A stretch of 64,000 nucleotides of DNA from Polaromonas sp. CG_9.7 (lineage in GTDB: Bacteria > Pseudomonadota > Gammaproteobacteria > Burkholderiales > Burkholderiaceae_C), in contig NZ_JADOVG010000006.1 in assembly GCF_015752205.1 (NCBI RefSeq), forward strand, positions 1 through 64,000. Reading direction: 5' to 3'. The first letter of the stretch is position 1, and each line of letters starts with the position of its first letter. Positions 33,549 through 42,399 of the stretch are shown one piece after another. A model generated the notes under the pieces. It had not been told where the DNA came from, did not search any database, and saw nothing but the letters and a program-made list of their open reading frames with translations. The position numbers were made by a program, and so were the translations under genes.

Positions 33549-35384
33549 TCAGGCTTTAGCGGTCACCGCGTCGTGAGGGGTTTCACGCACCTGGTACAAG
33601 GCAGGTGCGCCTTCGGGCAGTTTGTGCAGTTCCCACAACTTGCCATGAAACGCCGCCACGGTAGGGCGATGGGCAATCGACACCAGGCTGCCGTGGGCCG
33701 ATTTGACGCTGGCCAGCAGCTTGCCATAAAGGGTTTTTTCGGCGGTTTCGTCGAGCGCGCTGGTGGCCTCGTCGGCAAACACCCAGCGCGGCTTTTTCAG
33801 CAGCACCCGGGCAATCGCCAGCCGCTGCTGCTCGCCGCCCGACAGCTTCTGGCTCCAGGCGTCCTTGTCGTCGAGCCGGCCGGTCAGTTGCGGCAGCAGC
33901 GCGTCAATCAGCGCCTGCTTGAGGGCGGCGTCGTCGTACTGCGCGGCGGACTGCGGATAGGCCAGCGCATTGCGCAGGCTGCCATCGGGAAAGTAGGGGC
34001 GCTGCGGAATGAACATGGCGTCCGCCGGCAGCTGCGTCTGCCCGGTGGCAAATGGCCAGATGCCCGCCAGCGCGCGGAACAGCGTTGATTTGCCGCTGCC
34101 CGACGGGCCTTTGAGCAAGATGCTTTCGCCCGGCCCTGCCTGCAGCGACACGCCGCTGAGCAGCGTCACGCCGGTCGGCAGCTTGAGCGACAGGTCGTTG
34201 ACGGCCAGCGTGTCCGCCACCAGAGGCCTGGCATTGTTTGCTGCTGAATTGCTGGCCGCCTGCGCCTGTCCCTGTTGCGCGACAGCCTTTATATTGTCTT
34301 CAAAACTGGTCAGCCGGTCGGTGGTGGCGCGCCAGGCTGCCAGGCTGCTGTAGTTGTCAACCAGCCAGCTCAGCGAATCCTGCACGCGGCCAAAGGCCGA
34401 CGAAATCTGGATCAGCTCGCCGAGCTGGATGGCGCCGCTGAAAAAGCGCGGCGCCGCCACGATGAACGGAAACACCACCGCCGCCTGGCCGAAGAAGTTG
34501 GTGAACCAGACCAGGTTCTTTTGCTTTTTGATCAGCTTGAGGTAGTTGGACAGCACGGCGGCAAAGCGCGTGTCGAGCTGCGCGCGTTCCACCGCTTCAC
34601 CCTTGTCCAGCGCAATCGATTCGCTGTATTCGCGCACCCGCACCATGTGGTGCCGAAAATCGGCTTCGACCTGCTGCTGCTGGAAATTGAGCTTGATCTG
34701 CGGCCGGCCGATGTAGTGCGTGATCACGCTGCCGACAACGCAGTACAGCACCGCCATCCACACCATGAAGCCCGGAATCGAGTAGCTGGCGCCGTTGAAA
34801 TTGAAGGCAAATGCGCCCGACAGCGTCCACAAAATGCCGACAAAACTCACCAGCGTGACCACCGCGTTCAGCAGCCCCATGCTCAGCGAAATGCTGTAGG
34901 TGGTGAACAGGTTTATGTCTTCCTGAATCCGCTGGTCCGGGTTGTCCGGCGTGCCCGCGCTGGCATGGCCTTCACCGGTAAAACGCGCCAGTTCCATCTT
35001 GTAGAACGCATGGTCGCTCAGCCAGCGCTGCAAATAGTGCGCGGTCATCCAGGCGCGCCAGCGCACTTCGAGCAACTGCGTCAGGTAGAAGCGGTAGACA
35101 GCGATGATGATGAAGGCAAACGCCAGGTAGGTAAAGCGCGCCAGTTGTGCCCAGAACACCGCCGCATCCTTGTTCTGCAGTGCGTCGTAGAACACCCGGT
35201 TCCACTCGTTGAGCAGTACCAGCATGTAGACCGCGCCGAGATTGAGCAGCACGATGGCCGCCAGCAGCCCACGCGCCTTCCATTTGTCTTCGGAACGGAA
35301 GTAGGGCGCAGACAGCGCCCAGACGCGGCGGGTGAAATGCCTGAAGTCGCGAAATTTCTGGGCAATGCGGGAAAGCAGGTTCAT
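33549..35384 (-). CDS. SbmA/YddA-like ABC transporter, fused permease-ATPase
   Basis: This 611-residue half-transporter has an ABC_membrane_2 type permease (VLLNLGAVYMLVLLNEWNRVFY, DQRIQEDINLF) followed by an ATPase with Walker A LKGPSGSGKSTLF, signature LSGGEQQRLAIARVLL and Walker B WVFADEATSALDE. Relatives (YddA, ABCD family, SbmA/BacA) move peptides, cobalamin or very-long-chain acyl compounds. Cobalamin genes lie about 4 kb away but are not linked by operon. The linker between domains (NIKAVAQQGQAQAASNSAA, about residues 363-381) coincides with a repeat copy. Confidence 0.9.
   Translation of the reverse strand: MNLLSRIAQKFRDFRHFTRRVWALSAPYFRSEDKWKARGLLAAIVLLNLGAVYMLVLLNEWNRVFYDALQNKDAAVFWAQLARFTYLAFAFIIIAVYRFYLTQLLEVRWRAWMTAHYLQRWLSDHAFYKMELARFTGEGHASAGTPDNPDQRIQEDINLFTTYSISLSMGLLNAVVTLVSFVGILWTLSGAFAFNFNGASYSIPGFMVWMAVLYCVVGSVITHYIGRPQIKLNFQQQQVEADFRHHMVRVREYSESIALDKGEAVERAQLDTRFAAVLSNYLKLIKKQKNLVWFTNFFGQAAVVFPFIVAAPRFFSGAIQLGELIQISSAFGRVQDSLSWLVDNYSSLAAWRATTDRLTSFEDNIKAVAQQGQAQAASNSAANNARPLVADTLAVNDLSLKLPTGVTLLSGVSLQAGPGESILLKGPSGSGKSTLFRALAGIWPFATGQTQLPADAMFIPQRPYFPDGSLRNALAYPQSAAQYDDAALKQALIDALLPQLTGRLDDKDAWSQKLSGGEQQRLAIARVLLKKPRWVFADEATSALDETAEKTLYGKLLASVKSAHGSLVSIAHRPTVAAFHGKLWELHKLPEGAPALYQVRETPHDAVTAKA
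34236..34298 (+). repeat. palindromic repeat copy inside the ABC transporter gene
   Basis: On the plus strand GCTGCTGAATTGCTGGCCG, CCTGCGCCTGTCCCTGTTGC and GCGACAGCCTTTATATT follow the same order as the intergenic copy near 26.56 kb (AATAGCTG, ACGCCCGTCCTGATTGCGC, GAGGCTATTTT). It encodes the Gln/Ala/Asn-rich linker between permease and ATPase domains, a position likely to tolerate insertion. Confidence 0.5.
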
Positions 35385-35404
35385 TCAGCGCTCTCTGGAA
35401 AAAA

Positions 35405-36397
35405 TTACATCGGTGGATTCGACACGCCGCTGACCACATGGCCAGCCGGCACATGCAGGGCGGCCGAGTGGACATGGCCGGTCTGGTCGTCAAAGAAAAA
35501 ATCGGGCTCGAACTCGCGCAAAAATTCGCCCTTGGCCAGACCGCCCAGGAACATCGCTTCATCGACCTCGATGTTCCAGTCCATCAGCGTGCGGATGGCG
35601 CGCTCATGCGCCGGCGCGCTGCGCGCCGTGACCAGCGCGGTGCGGATGCTCATGCGCGAAGTGCCGGCCTGCTGCAGCCGCTGCAAGGCCTCTAACAGCG
35701 GCTTGAACGGGCCGGCGAGCAGCGGCTGCGCGGCCTTGTCGCGTTCATGCGCCTGAAAGGCGCTCAGGCCCTGCGCCTGGAACACCAGTTCGGCCTCGTC
35801 CGAAAAGAGCACCGCATCGCCGTCAAAGGCGATGCGCACCTGGTTGGGATGCGCGTCGCTGGCCCGGGCCGATTGCGGATAGACCTGCGCCGCCGGCACA
35901 CCCGCCTGCAGGGCGGCGCGCACGTCGCTGAGATGCGTGGACAAAAACAGGTTGGCATGCAGCGGCTTGAGGTAACGCCACGGTGGCGCGCCGCGGTTGA
36001 AGGTGCCGCGCTGGATGTTCAGGCCGTAGTGCTGCGCCGAGCGAAACACCCGCATGCCCGACACCGGGTCGTTGCGCGACAGCACCACCACTTCGACGCG
36101 CTGGCGCGCCGCGCCGGGGCTTGCACTTTCCCCGATGCTTTCCGGTGCATCGTTGAAGGCCAGCAGCTTCTGGACCAGCGAAAACGCCACGCCCGGCTTG
36201 GCCGGCACGTCGAGCCGCTCCAGCTGCAGCTTCATGTAGGCCGCGTCTTTCTTCACGCCCGGCGGCATGCCCGGGTCATGGCGTGGATCACCGCCTGGGT
36301 CAAGGCCGGTTTCAAACACCTGGTTTTCTTCCTCGAAATCAAACAGCGCGCGCGAGGAAATCGCCACCACGAGCTGGCCCTCAAGACTTGCCGACAT
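35405..36397 (-). CDS. cytosolic 5'-nucleotidase (PF06189 type)
   Basis: This 330-residue protein resembles eukaryotic NT5C1A-type 5'-nucleotidases and their bacterial relatives. The nucleotide/phosphate motifs include ALFDFEEENQVF near the start, VVVLSRNDP, RIAFDGDAVLFSDEAE and FFFDDQTGH. It probably dephosphorylates nucleoside monophosphates in the cytoplasm. The ATG at MSASLEGQLVV is chosen because upstream sequence in frame is Arg/Ala-rich with no match. It ends 20 bases before the ABC gene region on the same strand, so it heads a possible three-gene set with the ABC and MFS exporters. Confidence 0.85.
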   Translation of the reverse strand: MSASLEGQLVVAISSRALFDFEEENQVFETGLDPGGDPRHDPGMPPGVKKDAAYMKLQLERLDVPAKPGVAFSLVQKLLAFNDAPESIGESASPGAARQRVEVVVLSRNDPVSGMRVFRSAQHYGLNIQRGTFNRGAPPWRYLKPLHANLFLSTHLSDVRAALQAGVPAAQVYPQSARASDAHPNQVRIAFDGDAVLFSDEAELVFQAQGLSAFQAHERDKAAQPLLAGPFKPLLEALQRLQQAGTSRMSIRTALVTARSAPAHERAIRTLMDWNIEVDEAMFLGGLAKGEFLREFEPDFFFDDQTGHVHSAALHVPAGHVVSGVSNPPM

Positions 36398-36734
36398 GGG
36401 TTTGCCCTTCTTTGAATTGCCGTTGGCGTGTCTGGCGCAACGCCGCCGCAGGGCAGCGCGCCAGGCCAGACCCGCCGGTTGACTAGCCGCCATTGTCCAT
36501 TCTTTGGCGCGTCCGACGGAACAGGGCCTAATGGCTGCGGACAAACAACAGTTTTCAAGCCAAATCAGCCTTTTGCACAGGCGAGGGCGTGCGCAAGCTG
36601 CTCACTTTTCTGGAGCAACTAGGTGGTGGTGGTGGTGGGCACGCCCGCGTGAAACCACGCCGGGCGTTTCGCGGGGCGGGCTGCGCCGGCGCCTGACCCT
36701 TCGTACCCTCGCGGGCCGAATGCCAGGCGTGGCA
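36398..36734. other. intergenic region, no gene seen
   Basis: About 340 bases lie between the 5'-nucleotidase start and the SCO1-like stop. No credible open frame is present. A Gly/Thr-rich GGTGGTGGTGGTGGGC run and a GC-rich tract (CGCCGGGCGTTTCGCGGGGC) are visible near the SCO1-like end. The promoter of the 5'-nucleotidase transcript should lie in the first half. Confidence 0.5.
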
Positions 36735-37379
36735 TTACATCTGCAAGGCGGCGCGGGCAATCTGCTGGGGCGTGCCGAGGGCTGGCATCATCATCCAGCG
36801 GTCCAGCGCCTCGTTGCCGATCCGCACCATGCCGGTGTGGTTGGCCAGGTCGCTGTCGAGGGCTGGGTTTTTATTGAAAAATCCCAGCTTGCGCCGCAAG
36901 GTCTCCATCTCCCGGGGCTGCCCGGTCAGAAACGTCCAGCCGGGCTTGATGCCGAACCGCCTGACGTAGTCGCGCAAGGCATCGGGTGTATCGAACTCGG
37001 GCTGCAGCGTCATCGAGACCATGAAGATGTCCTTGCCCATGCGGCTTCCCAGCGCTTCCTGCACCTGCAGCAAGTTGGCGGTGTTCCCCGGACAAATGCC
37101 GGTGCACACCGAATACATCATGTTGAATATCACCGTGCGGCCCCGCACCAGATCATCGTAAAAGCGCAGTTCCCGGCCTTCATGGGTGGTCACCCGTGAA
37201 TTGGGAAAGTAGCCGGCGCGCGGCCCCGCCGGCACCGCATGGGCCGGCCCGCTGGCGGCCAGCCCCAGGGCCAGCCCCGGGGCGAGCGCCATGGCGGCGC
37301 CCATCTGCTTGAGCCAGTCACGCTTGCCGCCTGGCTCGTTTGACATAACCGGGCGGTGGGCTGATTCGTTGGAGTTCAT
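36735..37379 (-). CDS. SCO1/SenC family copper chaperone-like protein
   Basis: This 214-residue exported protein has a thioredoxin fold of the SCO1/SenC type. The metal-binding pair is in MMYSVCTGICPGNTANLL and the distal His in LANHTGMVRIG. The N-terminus carries a signal-like segment ending GPAHA after KRDWLKQMGAAMALAPG. The ATG at MNSNESAHR follows a GGGAG site. An earlier ATG overlaps the upstream gene's end. It lies 16 bases after the multicopper oxidase gene, so it probably helps load copper into that enzyme or acts in copper redox. Confidence 0.88.
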   Translation of the reverse strand: MNSNESAHRPVMSNEPGGKRDWLKQMGAAMALAPGLALGLAASGPAHAVPAGPRAGYFPNSRVTTHEGRELRFYDDLVRGRTVIFNMMYSVCTGICPGNTANLLQVQEALGSRMGKDIFMVSMTLQPEFDTPDALRDYVRRFGIKPGWTFLTGQPREMETLRRKLGFFNKNPALDSDLANHTGMVRIGNEALDRWMMMPALGTPQQIARAALQM

Positions 37380-37395
37380 GCTGGTGTCTCCCGGG

Positions 37396-39147
37396 TTATT
37401 CGACGATGTCATAGCGGATCATCATGGCGTGGTCTTCATGGATGGTGTTGTGGCAGTGCATCATGTATTTGCCGGTGAAGTCACGGAACCGGATGAACAC
37501 CCGCACCACCTCGCCAGGCGCCAGCACATAGACATCCTTGCGGCCTCGCTCATGTGGCGGCGGCTGCCGGCCGTTGCGCGTCAGGATGCGGCCTTCCTCG
37601 AAATGAATATGCACCGGGTGGTGCCAGCTGCCCTTGCCTTCGAGTACCCAGATTTCGGCGGTTCCCATTTTTGGCTTTACCGTGGCTTTTTCCGCGTCGT
37701 AAATCTGGCCGTTCACCGTCCAGACCTCGTTCGTTTTGTCAAACTCGAACCGCCGGGTCTTGACCACCTGCTTGAGGTCGATGTCGGGCAAGGCGCGCAG
37801 CAGCGCCGGCACCTGGCTGACATCGGGCAGCGCTGGCGCATTGCCAATGTCAAAGCGCAAAATCTGCGTGCCCCTTTTGGTCAGCAGGCCACTGGCGTTG
37901 CGCGTGTTGACACTCTCCCCATCCGGGCCTTTGCCGTCAGTATGAACCAGGCGGTTGACCAGAAACAGCGAGGTGCCGGTGTCGTACTTGGAAAAGTCGA
38001 TCACGATGTCCGCCCGCTCCGCCGGGGCCAGAGGCACCTTGCTCATGGTCAGCGGCGACGGCAGCAAATTGCCGTCGCTGGCAATGAAGCTAAAGCTCTG
38101 CACCACATGGTCCGGCGTGGTCAGGTAGAACTCATAAAAACGCGAGGGGCCGCCGTCGAGCAGCCGGAACCGGTACTTGCGACGTTCCACCTTGAAAAAG
38201 GGCTGGATCTTGCCATTGACGCAGAACTTGTTGCCCAGGATCCCATCGTTTTCGAACTGGTCCAGAAACAGGTAGCCGCTGGAGTCAAACTGCTTGTCCT
38301 GAAACACCAGCGGAATGTCGTACTTGCCCACGCCGCTGGGCAGGCGCAAGGCCTTCGGGTTGGGGTCACGCTCGTCGCCCGAATCGATGTCATCGAACAG
38401 CAGGTACATGCCCGTCATGCCCTTGTAGACGTTCGGGGTGGTGAACCCGTCGCGGTGGTCGTGGTACCAAAGCGTGCCCAGCGCTTCGCGCGGATCGCCG
38501 TTGGTGGCACCGAAATGGTCATAGCCGGCATAAAAGTGGGGATAGTGGTGGTCCTTGTAGTTGCCGGCGGCTGTCAGGGTGGGGCCGTAATTGGCGGCGC
38601 TGTAGTAGTCGCCGGCAAAACCATCGCTTTCTGAGGCGCAGTGCAGGTTGTGCAGGTGGGTGCTGATTTCGGGTGAGCCAAAGCCCACGCTGTTGCGCGG
38701 CAGGTTGTTGTAGATGCGCACGATGATGGGCTCGCCATAGCGGGCCACAAAGGTGGGGCCGGGGTAAATGCCGTCGTAGCCCCAGATTTTCTGGGTTGGC
38801 AGGTTGGGGTGAAACGAGTGCCACCCTTCGCGCACATCGAGCGTGTAGGACTTTTGCGGCGGCCAGTTGTCCCGCCGCTGGTGGTCTGGCCGGCCGCATT
38901 CGCCGTCGGCGACACTTGCCGCCTGCGTTGAGGCCGGCGTCAATCTGGCGACGGGCAGCTTGGCGGTGTACACCGGTAACTCCACCATGAAGGCGGGCGT
39001 TGCCGGGCCGGGGGGCAAATTACCGGCCTGCGCCGGCGGGGCGATTTTCGAGCTCGTCACTAATCCGGCCGCAGCGGTGGCCGCCCCGACCTGTAGCGAG
39101 CGCCGCCGGCTCATCTTCAGCGGACTGGCGCGTTCTGGCAATGGCAT
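37396..39147 (-). CDS. Tat-exported multicopper oxidase
   Basis: This 583-residue protein has a twin-arginine signal (MSRRRSLQVGAATAAAGLV, cleavage near PPAQA) and three cupredoxin domains. Copper ligands are intact: HLHNLHC, WYHDHRDG, WHHPVHIHFEEGR and the type 1/trinuclear HCHNTIHEDHAMM. The fold resembles CotA/bilirubin-oxidase-like enzymes. Substrate could be Mn(II), Cu(I) or phenolics. AGGAGAG six bases before the ATG decides the start. It is the first gene of a pair with the SCO1-like chaperone. Confidence 0.92.
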   Translation of the reverse strand: MPLPERASPLKMSRRRSLQVGAATAAAGLVTSSKIAPPAQAGNLPPGPATPAFMVELPVYTAKLPVARLTPASTQAASVADGECGRPDHQRRDNWPPQKSYTLDVREGWHSFHPNLPTQKIWGYDGIYPGPTFVARYGEPIIVRIYNNLPRNSVGFGSPEISTHLHNLHCASESDGFAGDYYSAANYGPTLTAAGNYKDHHYPHFYAGYDHFGATNGDPREALGTLWYHDHRDGFTTPNVYKGMTGMYLLFDDIDSGDERDPNPKALRLPSGVGKYDIPLVFQDKQFDSSGYLFLDQFENDGILGNKFCVNGKIQPFFKVERRKYRFRLLDGGPSRFYEFYLTTPDHVVQSFSFIASDGNLLPSPLTMSKVPLAPAERADIVIDFSKYDTGTSLFLVNRLVHTDGKGPDGESVNTRNASGLLTKRGTQILRFDIGNAPALPDVSQVPALLRALPDIDLKQVVKTRRFEFDKTNEVWTVNGQIYDAEKATVKPKMGTAEIWVLEGKGSWHHPVHIHFEEGRILTRNGRQPPPHERGRKDVYVLAPGEVVRVFIRFRDFTGKYMMHCHNTIHEDHAMMIRYDIVE

Positions 39148-39596
39148 CACATCTCTCCTATGAGTGACGGCTGCTGGTTCAGGAACACCCTGACAAGGCA
39201 GCAAGGGTCTGCGGGCGCTGGCTCCAGTTTGCATGGGTTGTGAGAGGGGAAAAATGCTTGCTACTGTTACAGTTGCCCGAGCCAGACAGCAGTTTGGACA
39301 GAAGTTTCGCCGTCGGCAATCACTTAAAAAATATAAAAAAGTCAGTTGCCAAGGCTTCTGAACTGGCGATTTTTATGCTGGTTTACCCGCAATTTTCGAA
39401 GCAGCAAACAGCGCTTTCCGCTTGTGGAAACGAAAATCGTAAAAATTAAATTCAGTTGCATTGAAGTGATATTCGACATGCGACGCATGCGCTGTTGCCG
39501 CATTGCAGGGGCTTGCATATACGCCCGTTTTGTTGGTTACAAATGCGACACCTCGGGCCGGAAAATGCTTGGGGCGGTGCGGCGGCAGGGGTCTTT
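39148..39596. other. intergenic region upstream of the multicopper oxidase
   Basis: About 450 bases contain no supported gene. The half near 39,240-39,480 is AT-rich, with a run AAAAAATATAAAAAAG, and probably contains the promoter of the minus-strand oxidase pair. The other half approaches the cobC stop. A long open frame crossing here on the plus strand is antisense to cobC. Confidence 0.5.
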
Positions 39597-40286
39597 TCAG
39601 CCGCCCTGGTCGTTAACGCCGGCGGGTTCCGGCCGGTCGTTCCGGGCCAGTGCCAGCCTGCGCCACTGGCCGAATCCCAGAGCGGCCCGGGGCCATTGGT
39701 CGGCCCGGCTGATGCACCGGATGCCGTGCTCCAGCAGGCTGACAGCACGCAGCACGCCGGCATGGGTGATCCACAGCGTGCCGGCGCCCGCTGCCCTGTC
39801 CGCGCCGGCAGCAGGCGCCGCCGCGGATGCTTCGTCCCACAGCTCGGCCACCCGCTGCATGAAAACCTGCACCGACTCGCCGTCGCCAGGCCGGTGCAGG
39901 GCAAAGTCCGCTACCCAGGCGTCAAGCGCGGCCGCGCCAATGTCGTTCCAGGCGCGGCCTTCCCACTGGCCAAAATCCATTTCCTGCAGCCGGGCATCGG
40001 TTTTATAAGACAAATCAGGCCTTAGCGCATACAGGGCGTGCGCAAGCTGCTCACATCTTTGTAGCGGTGAACTGATGACGCGGCTACTGGCGGGAAGCCA
40101 TTGCGCCAGCGCTTGGGCGCATTCAGCGGTGGCCCCGGCATCCGCCGCCACGTCCAGCCGGCCGTAGCAGATGCCGGCATCCACCAGCGGCTGGGCATGG
40201 CGCACCAGCCAAAGGTCCATCCGTGCCGGTTCGTCGCCGGCATGACGCAGGGAATGGGTGGCGGGCGGCGTTTCCAATGCGTTCAA
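39597..40286 (-). CDS. cobC: alpha-ribazole phosphatase-like histidine phosphatase
   Basis: This 229-residue phosphoglycerate-mutase-type phosphatase removes phosphate from alpha-ribazole phosphate in cobalamin lower-loop assembly. The catalytic His is in LWLVRHAQP, then SSPLQRCEQLAHAL, the acid Glu in EMDFGQWEGR, and the late His in LWITHAGVLR. As given, it starts at a TTG overlapping the cobS stop (TTGA). An ATG 22 codons in (MDLWLVRHAQ) would give a shorter, family-like N-terminus and may be the true start. It is the third gene of cobT-cobS-cobC on the minus strand. Confidence 0.85.
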   Translation of the reverse strand: MNALETPPATHSLRHAGDEPARMDLWLVRHAQPLVDAGICYGRLDVAADAGATAECAQALAQWLPASSRVISSPLQRCEQLAHALYALRPDLSYKTDARLQEMDFGQWEGRAWNDIGAAALDAWVADFALHRPGDGESVQVFMQRVAELWDEASAAAPAAGADRAAGAGTLWITHAGVLRAVSLLEHGIRCISRADQWPRAALGFGQWRRLALARNDRPEPAGVNDQGG

Positions 40287-41119
40287 AGGCTGATCGCCAG
40301 GCCCAGGTAAAACGCGATTTCACACACCTGCTGCACGGTGCCCAGGCAGTCGCCGGTGAAGCCCTGCAGCCGCCGCCTGAAAAAGCGCAGCAGCCCCAGC
40401 AGCGCCAGCACTGACAAGCCGCAGGCAATTGCAAGATTGATAGCATCAAATAAAGGACTGGCCAGCGCAAGAGCCCCAAAACACCATAAAAAAGCAACTG
40501 CCAGCCCCCCTGCCGAGATCTGGTCGGCCAGCGGCTTGGATTTGGACGTGGCGCTGTCGCCCACATGCGGCAGCAGACGGATCATGATCAGCGGCAGGGT
40601 CCGCGACACCACATGGCCCAGCCACAGCGCGGCGCACACATACCAGCCGCTGAAAACCGGGGCGTCCCCGGCATCGGCAATCACCTCGACCGAGCCGAGC
40701 AGCGCCAGCAGCGCCACCTTGCACAGCAGCGCCAGCACCAGCGCCATGGCGCCGAATGCGCCGACGCGCGAATCCTTCATGATTTCCAGCGCGCGGTCGC
40801 GGTCATAGCTGCCGCCCAGGCCATCGGCCACATCGGCCAGGCCGTCTTCATGAAAGCCGCCCGTGAGCCAGACCGTGGCGACCGTCGACAGCGCTGCCGC
40901 CACCAGCGGCGTGAAGGGGGTGTCGGGCAGAAGCAGCAGCAGCAGCGCAAAGACGCTAGCTGCCGCGCCGCCAATCAGCACGCCGATGCCCGGAAAGTGC
41001 GCGGCGCTGGCGCGCAGCATGGCGGGGCTGTAGCCCACCCAGTCGGCCAGCCGGCCGGTGACCGGGATGCGGGTGAAAAACTGGAGGGCCAGCAGGAAGT
41101 GGCGAATGAACCGGACCAT
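40283..41119 (-). CDS. cobS: adenosylcobinamide-GDP ribazoletransferase
   Basis: This 278-residue polytopic membrane enzyme joins adenosylcobinamide-GDP with alpha-ribazole (phosphate) to make cobalamin. Signs are FTRIPVTGRLADW near residue 17, GGFHEDGLADVADGLGGSYD with the conserved acidic motif, DSRVGAFGAMALVL and SRTLPLIMIRLLPH. Several hydrophobic helices are present. Residues about 210-228 (WCFGALALASPLFDAINLA) are encoded by a repeat copy, possibly replacing or extending a membrane segment. It is eight bases downstream of cobT. Confidence 0.93.
   Translation of the reverse strand: MVRFIRHFLLALQFFTRIPVTGRLADWVGYSPAMLRASAAHFPGIGVLIGGAAASVFALLLLLLPDTPFTPLVAAALSTVATVWLTGGFHEDGLADVADGLGGSYDRDRALEIMKDSRVGAFGAMALVLALLCKVALLALLGSVEVIADAGDAPVFSGWYVCAALWLGHVVSRTLPLIMIRLLPHVGDSATSKSKPLADQISAGGLAVAFLWCFGALALASPLFDAINLAIACGLSVLALLGLLRFFRRRLQGFTGDCLGTVQQVCEIAFYLGLAISL
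40436..40490 (+). repeat. palindromic repeat copy inside cobS
   Basis: On the plus strand GATTGATAGCATCAAATAAA, GGACTGGCCAGCGCAAGAGC and CCCAAAACACC keep the block order of the family: GATAGC core, GGC..GCGC middle, GCC, AT-rich end. It is in frame in a hydrophobic region of CobS. This copy is AT-richer than the surrounding gene, which is what drew attention to it. Confidence 0.55.
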
Positions 41120-41127
41120 TGGCGCCC

Positions 41128-42180
41128 TTATTTTTCGCTCACGCCGGCCGACTCGAAACTCGCCATTTCATTGAGGAAGTTTGCTGCCGACTGCACCAGC
41201 GGCCAGGCCAGCAGCGCGCCCGTGCCTTCGCCAAGGCGCAGGTCGAGTTCGAGCAGCGGCTTGGCGTCCAGACAGGCCAGCAGCAAGCGATGGCCGGTTT
41301 CAGCGGAGCGGTGGCAAAACACCAGGTAGTCGCGCACAGCAGGCGCCATGGCTTGCGCCAGCAGCGCCGACGCGCCGGCAATGAAGCCATCGACCAGCAC
41401 CACCCGGCGTTCGCTGGCCGCCTGCAGCATGGCGCCGGTCATCATGGCGATTTCAAAACCGCCCAGCGCCGCCAGCTCGCCGACGGCATCGAATGGCTCG
41501 GTCGCCGGGTGTCGCACCAAAGCGCGCGCCAGCACTGACTGCTTGTGCAGCAGTTGCGCGTCGTCCAGACCCGTGCCGCGTCCGGTAGCGTCTTCGATAC
41601 GGGTGCCTGTGAGACGCGTCAGCAGCAGCGCGGCGGGCGAGGTGTTGGCAATGCCCATTTCGCCAAAGGCGACGACGTTGCCGGGCAGGGCCTGCATGAC
41701 GTCCCTGCCCGCCGCTAGCGCTGCCTGCGCTTGAAGCCGCGACATGGCGGGTTCATGGCACAGGTTTTTCGTGCCCATGGCGATTTTTCGCGGCTGGAGT
41801 TGCGGATGCGCCGGCAACTCGGCGGCCACGCCAGCATCGACCACCTGCAGCGCAAAGCCATGCTGGCGGGCAAACACATTGATCGCCGCGCCGCCAGCCA
41901 GCATGTTGCCCACCATCTGCACGGTCACCGCTTGCGGATAGGCCGAAACGCCTTCGGCGGCAATCCCGTGGTCGGCCGCAAACACCACCATCTGCGGCTG
42001 TTGGAGCACCGGCGATTCGCTGCGCTGGATCAGGCCCAGCTGCAGCGCCAGGGTTTCCAGCGCCCCGAGCGCGCCCAGCGGCTTGGTCTTGTGGTCGATC
42101 TTGTGCCGCAGCCGGGCTTGCAGTGAAGCGTCGGCGGTGGATTCAATCGCAGGGATTTGGAAGCGCATTTTTTCGTTCAT
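41128..42180 (-). CDS. cobT: nicotinate-nucleotide-dimethylbenzimidazole phosphoribosyltransferase
   Basis: This 350-residue cytoplasmic enzyme makes alpha-ribazole 5'-phosphate from nicotinate mononucleotide and dimethylbenzimidazole. Signs are KPLGALGALETLALQLG, FAADHGIAAEGVSAYP, MLAGGAAINVFARQHG, GEMGIANTSPAALLL and the catalytic-region VLVDGFIAGASAL. The start given overlaps the end of the CWC gene by 38 bases. An ATG four codons in (MRFQIPAIE) is also possible. It is first of the cob trio. No cobalamin riboswitch was recognised upstream. Confidence 0.94.
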   Translation of the reverse strand: MNEKMRFQIPAIESTADASLQARLRHKIDHKTKPLGALGALETLALQLGLIQRSESPVLQQPQMVVFAADHGIAAEGVSAYPQAVTVQMVGNMLAGGAAINVFARQHGFALQVVDAGVAAELPAHPQLQPRKIAMGTKNLCHEPAMSRLQAQAALAAGRDVMQALPGNVVAFGEMGIANTSPAALLLTRLTGTRIEDATGRGTGLDDAQLLHKQSVLARALVRHPATEPFDAVGELAALGGFEIAMMTGAMLQAASERRVVLVDGFIAGASALLAQAMAPAVRDYLVFCHRSAETGHRLLLACLDAKPLLELDLRLGEGTGALLAWPLVQSAANFLNEMASFESAGVSEK

Positions 42181-42388
42181 CGGTGATCTGTTTCAGGCAG
42201 GCAGGACAAAAGCAGGAGGCTGCGCTGCTGTCCGGCAGCGCGTATTCAGACAAGACAGGGGGAACCGGCATCACATGGGGCAGCTGCACGCACCAGCATT
42301 CGGCATCGCCGGCCACCATGCCGCAGCGCAGGCCCGCACCACAACGCGCACAGACCGAGGTGTTTGATTTCAGTTCGGGCAATACCAT
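42143..42388 (-). CDS. cysteine-rich CWC family protein
   Basis: This 81-residue protein has the CWC pattern SVCARCGAGLRCGMVAGDAE followed by CWCVQLP and a second pair CFCPACL. Four to six Cys are arranged to bind zinc or another metal. The family is small, of unknown function, and common in proteobacteria. Its 3' end overlaps the cobT start and its 5' end is 11 bases from the ilvA stop, so it may be read through from ilvA. Confidence 0.82.
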   Translation of the reverse strand: MVLPELKSNTSVCARCGAGLRCGMVAGDAECWCVQLPHVMPVPPVLSEYALPDSSAASCFCPACLKQITDERKNALPNPCD

Positions 42389-42399
42389 ATTGCCAAGGC

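Noticed and set aside
34275-35756. Plus-strand open frame of nearly 500 codons opposite the ABC exporter
   Set aside because: It is antisense to intact Walker and signature motifs; the translation is Arg/His-rich with no recognisable domain.
36105-36150. Possible further repeat copy inside the 5'-nucleotidase gene
   Set aside because: There is an inverted GATGC..GCATC pair and a GC-rich follow-on, but the block order is too weak to separate from ordinary high-GC coding sequence.
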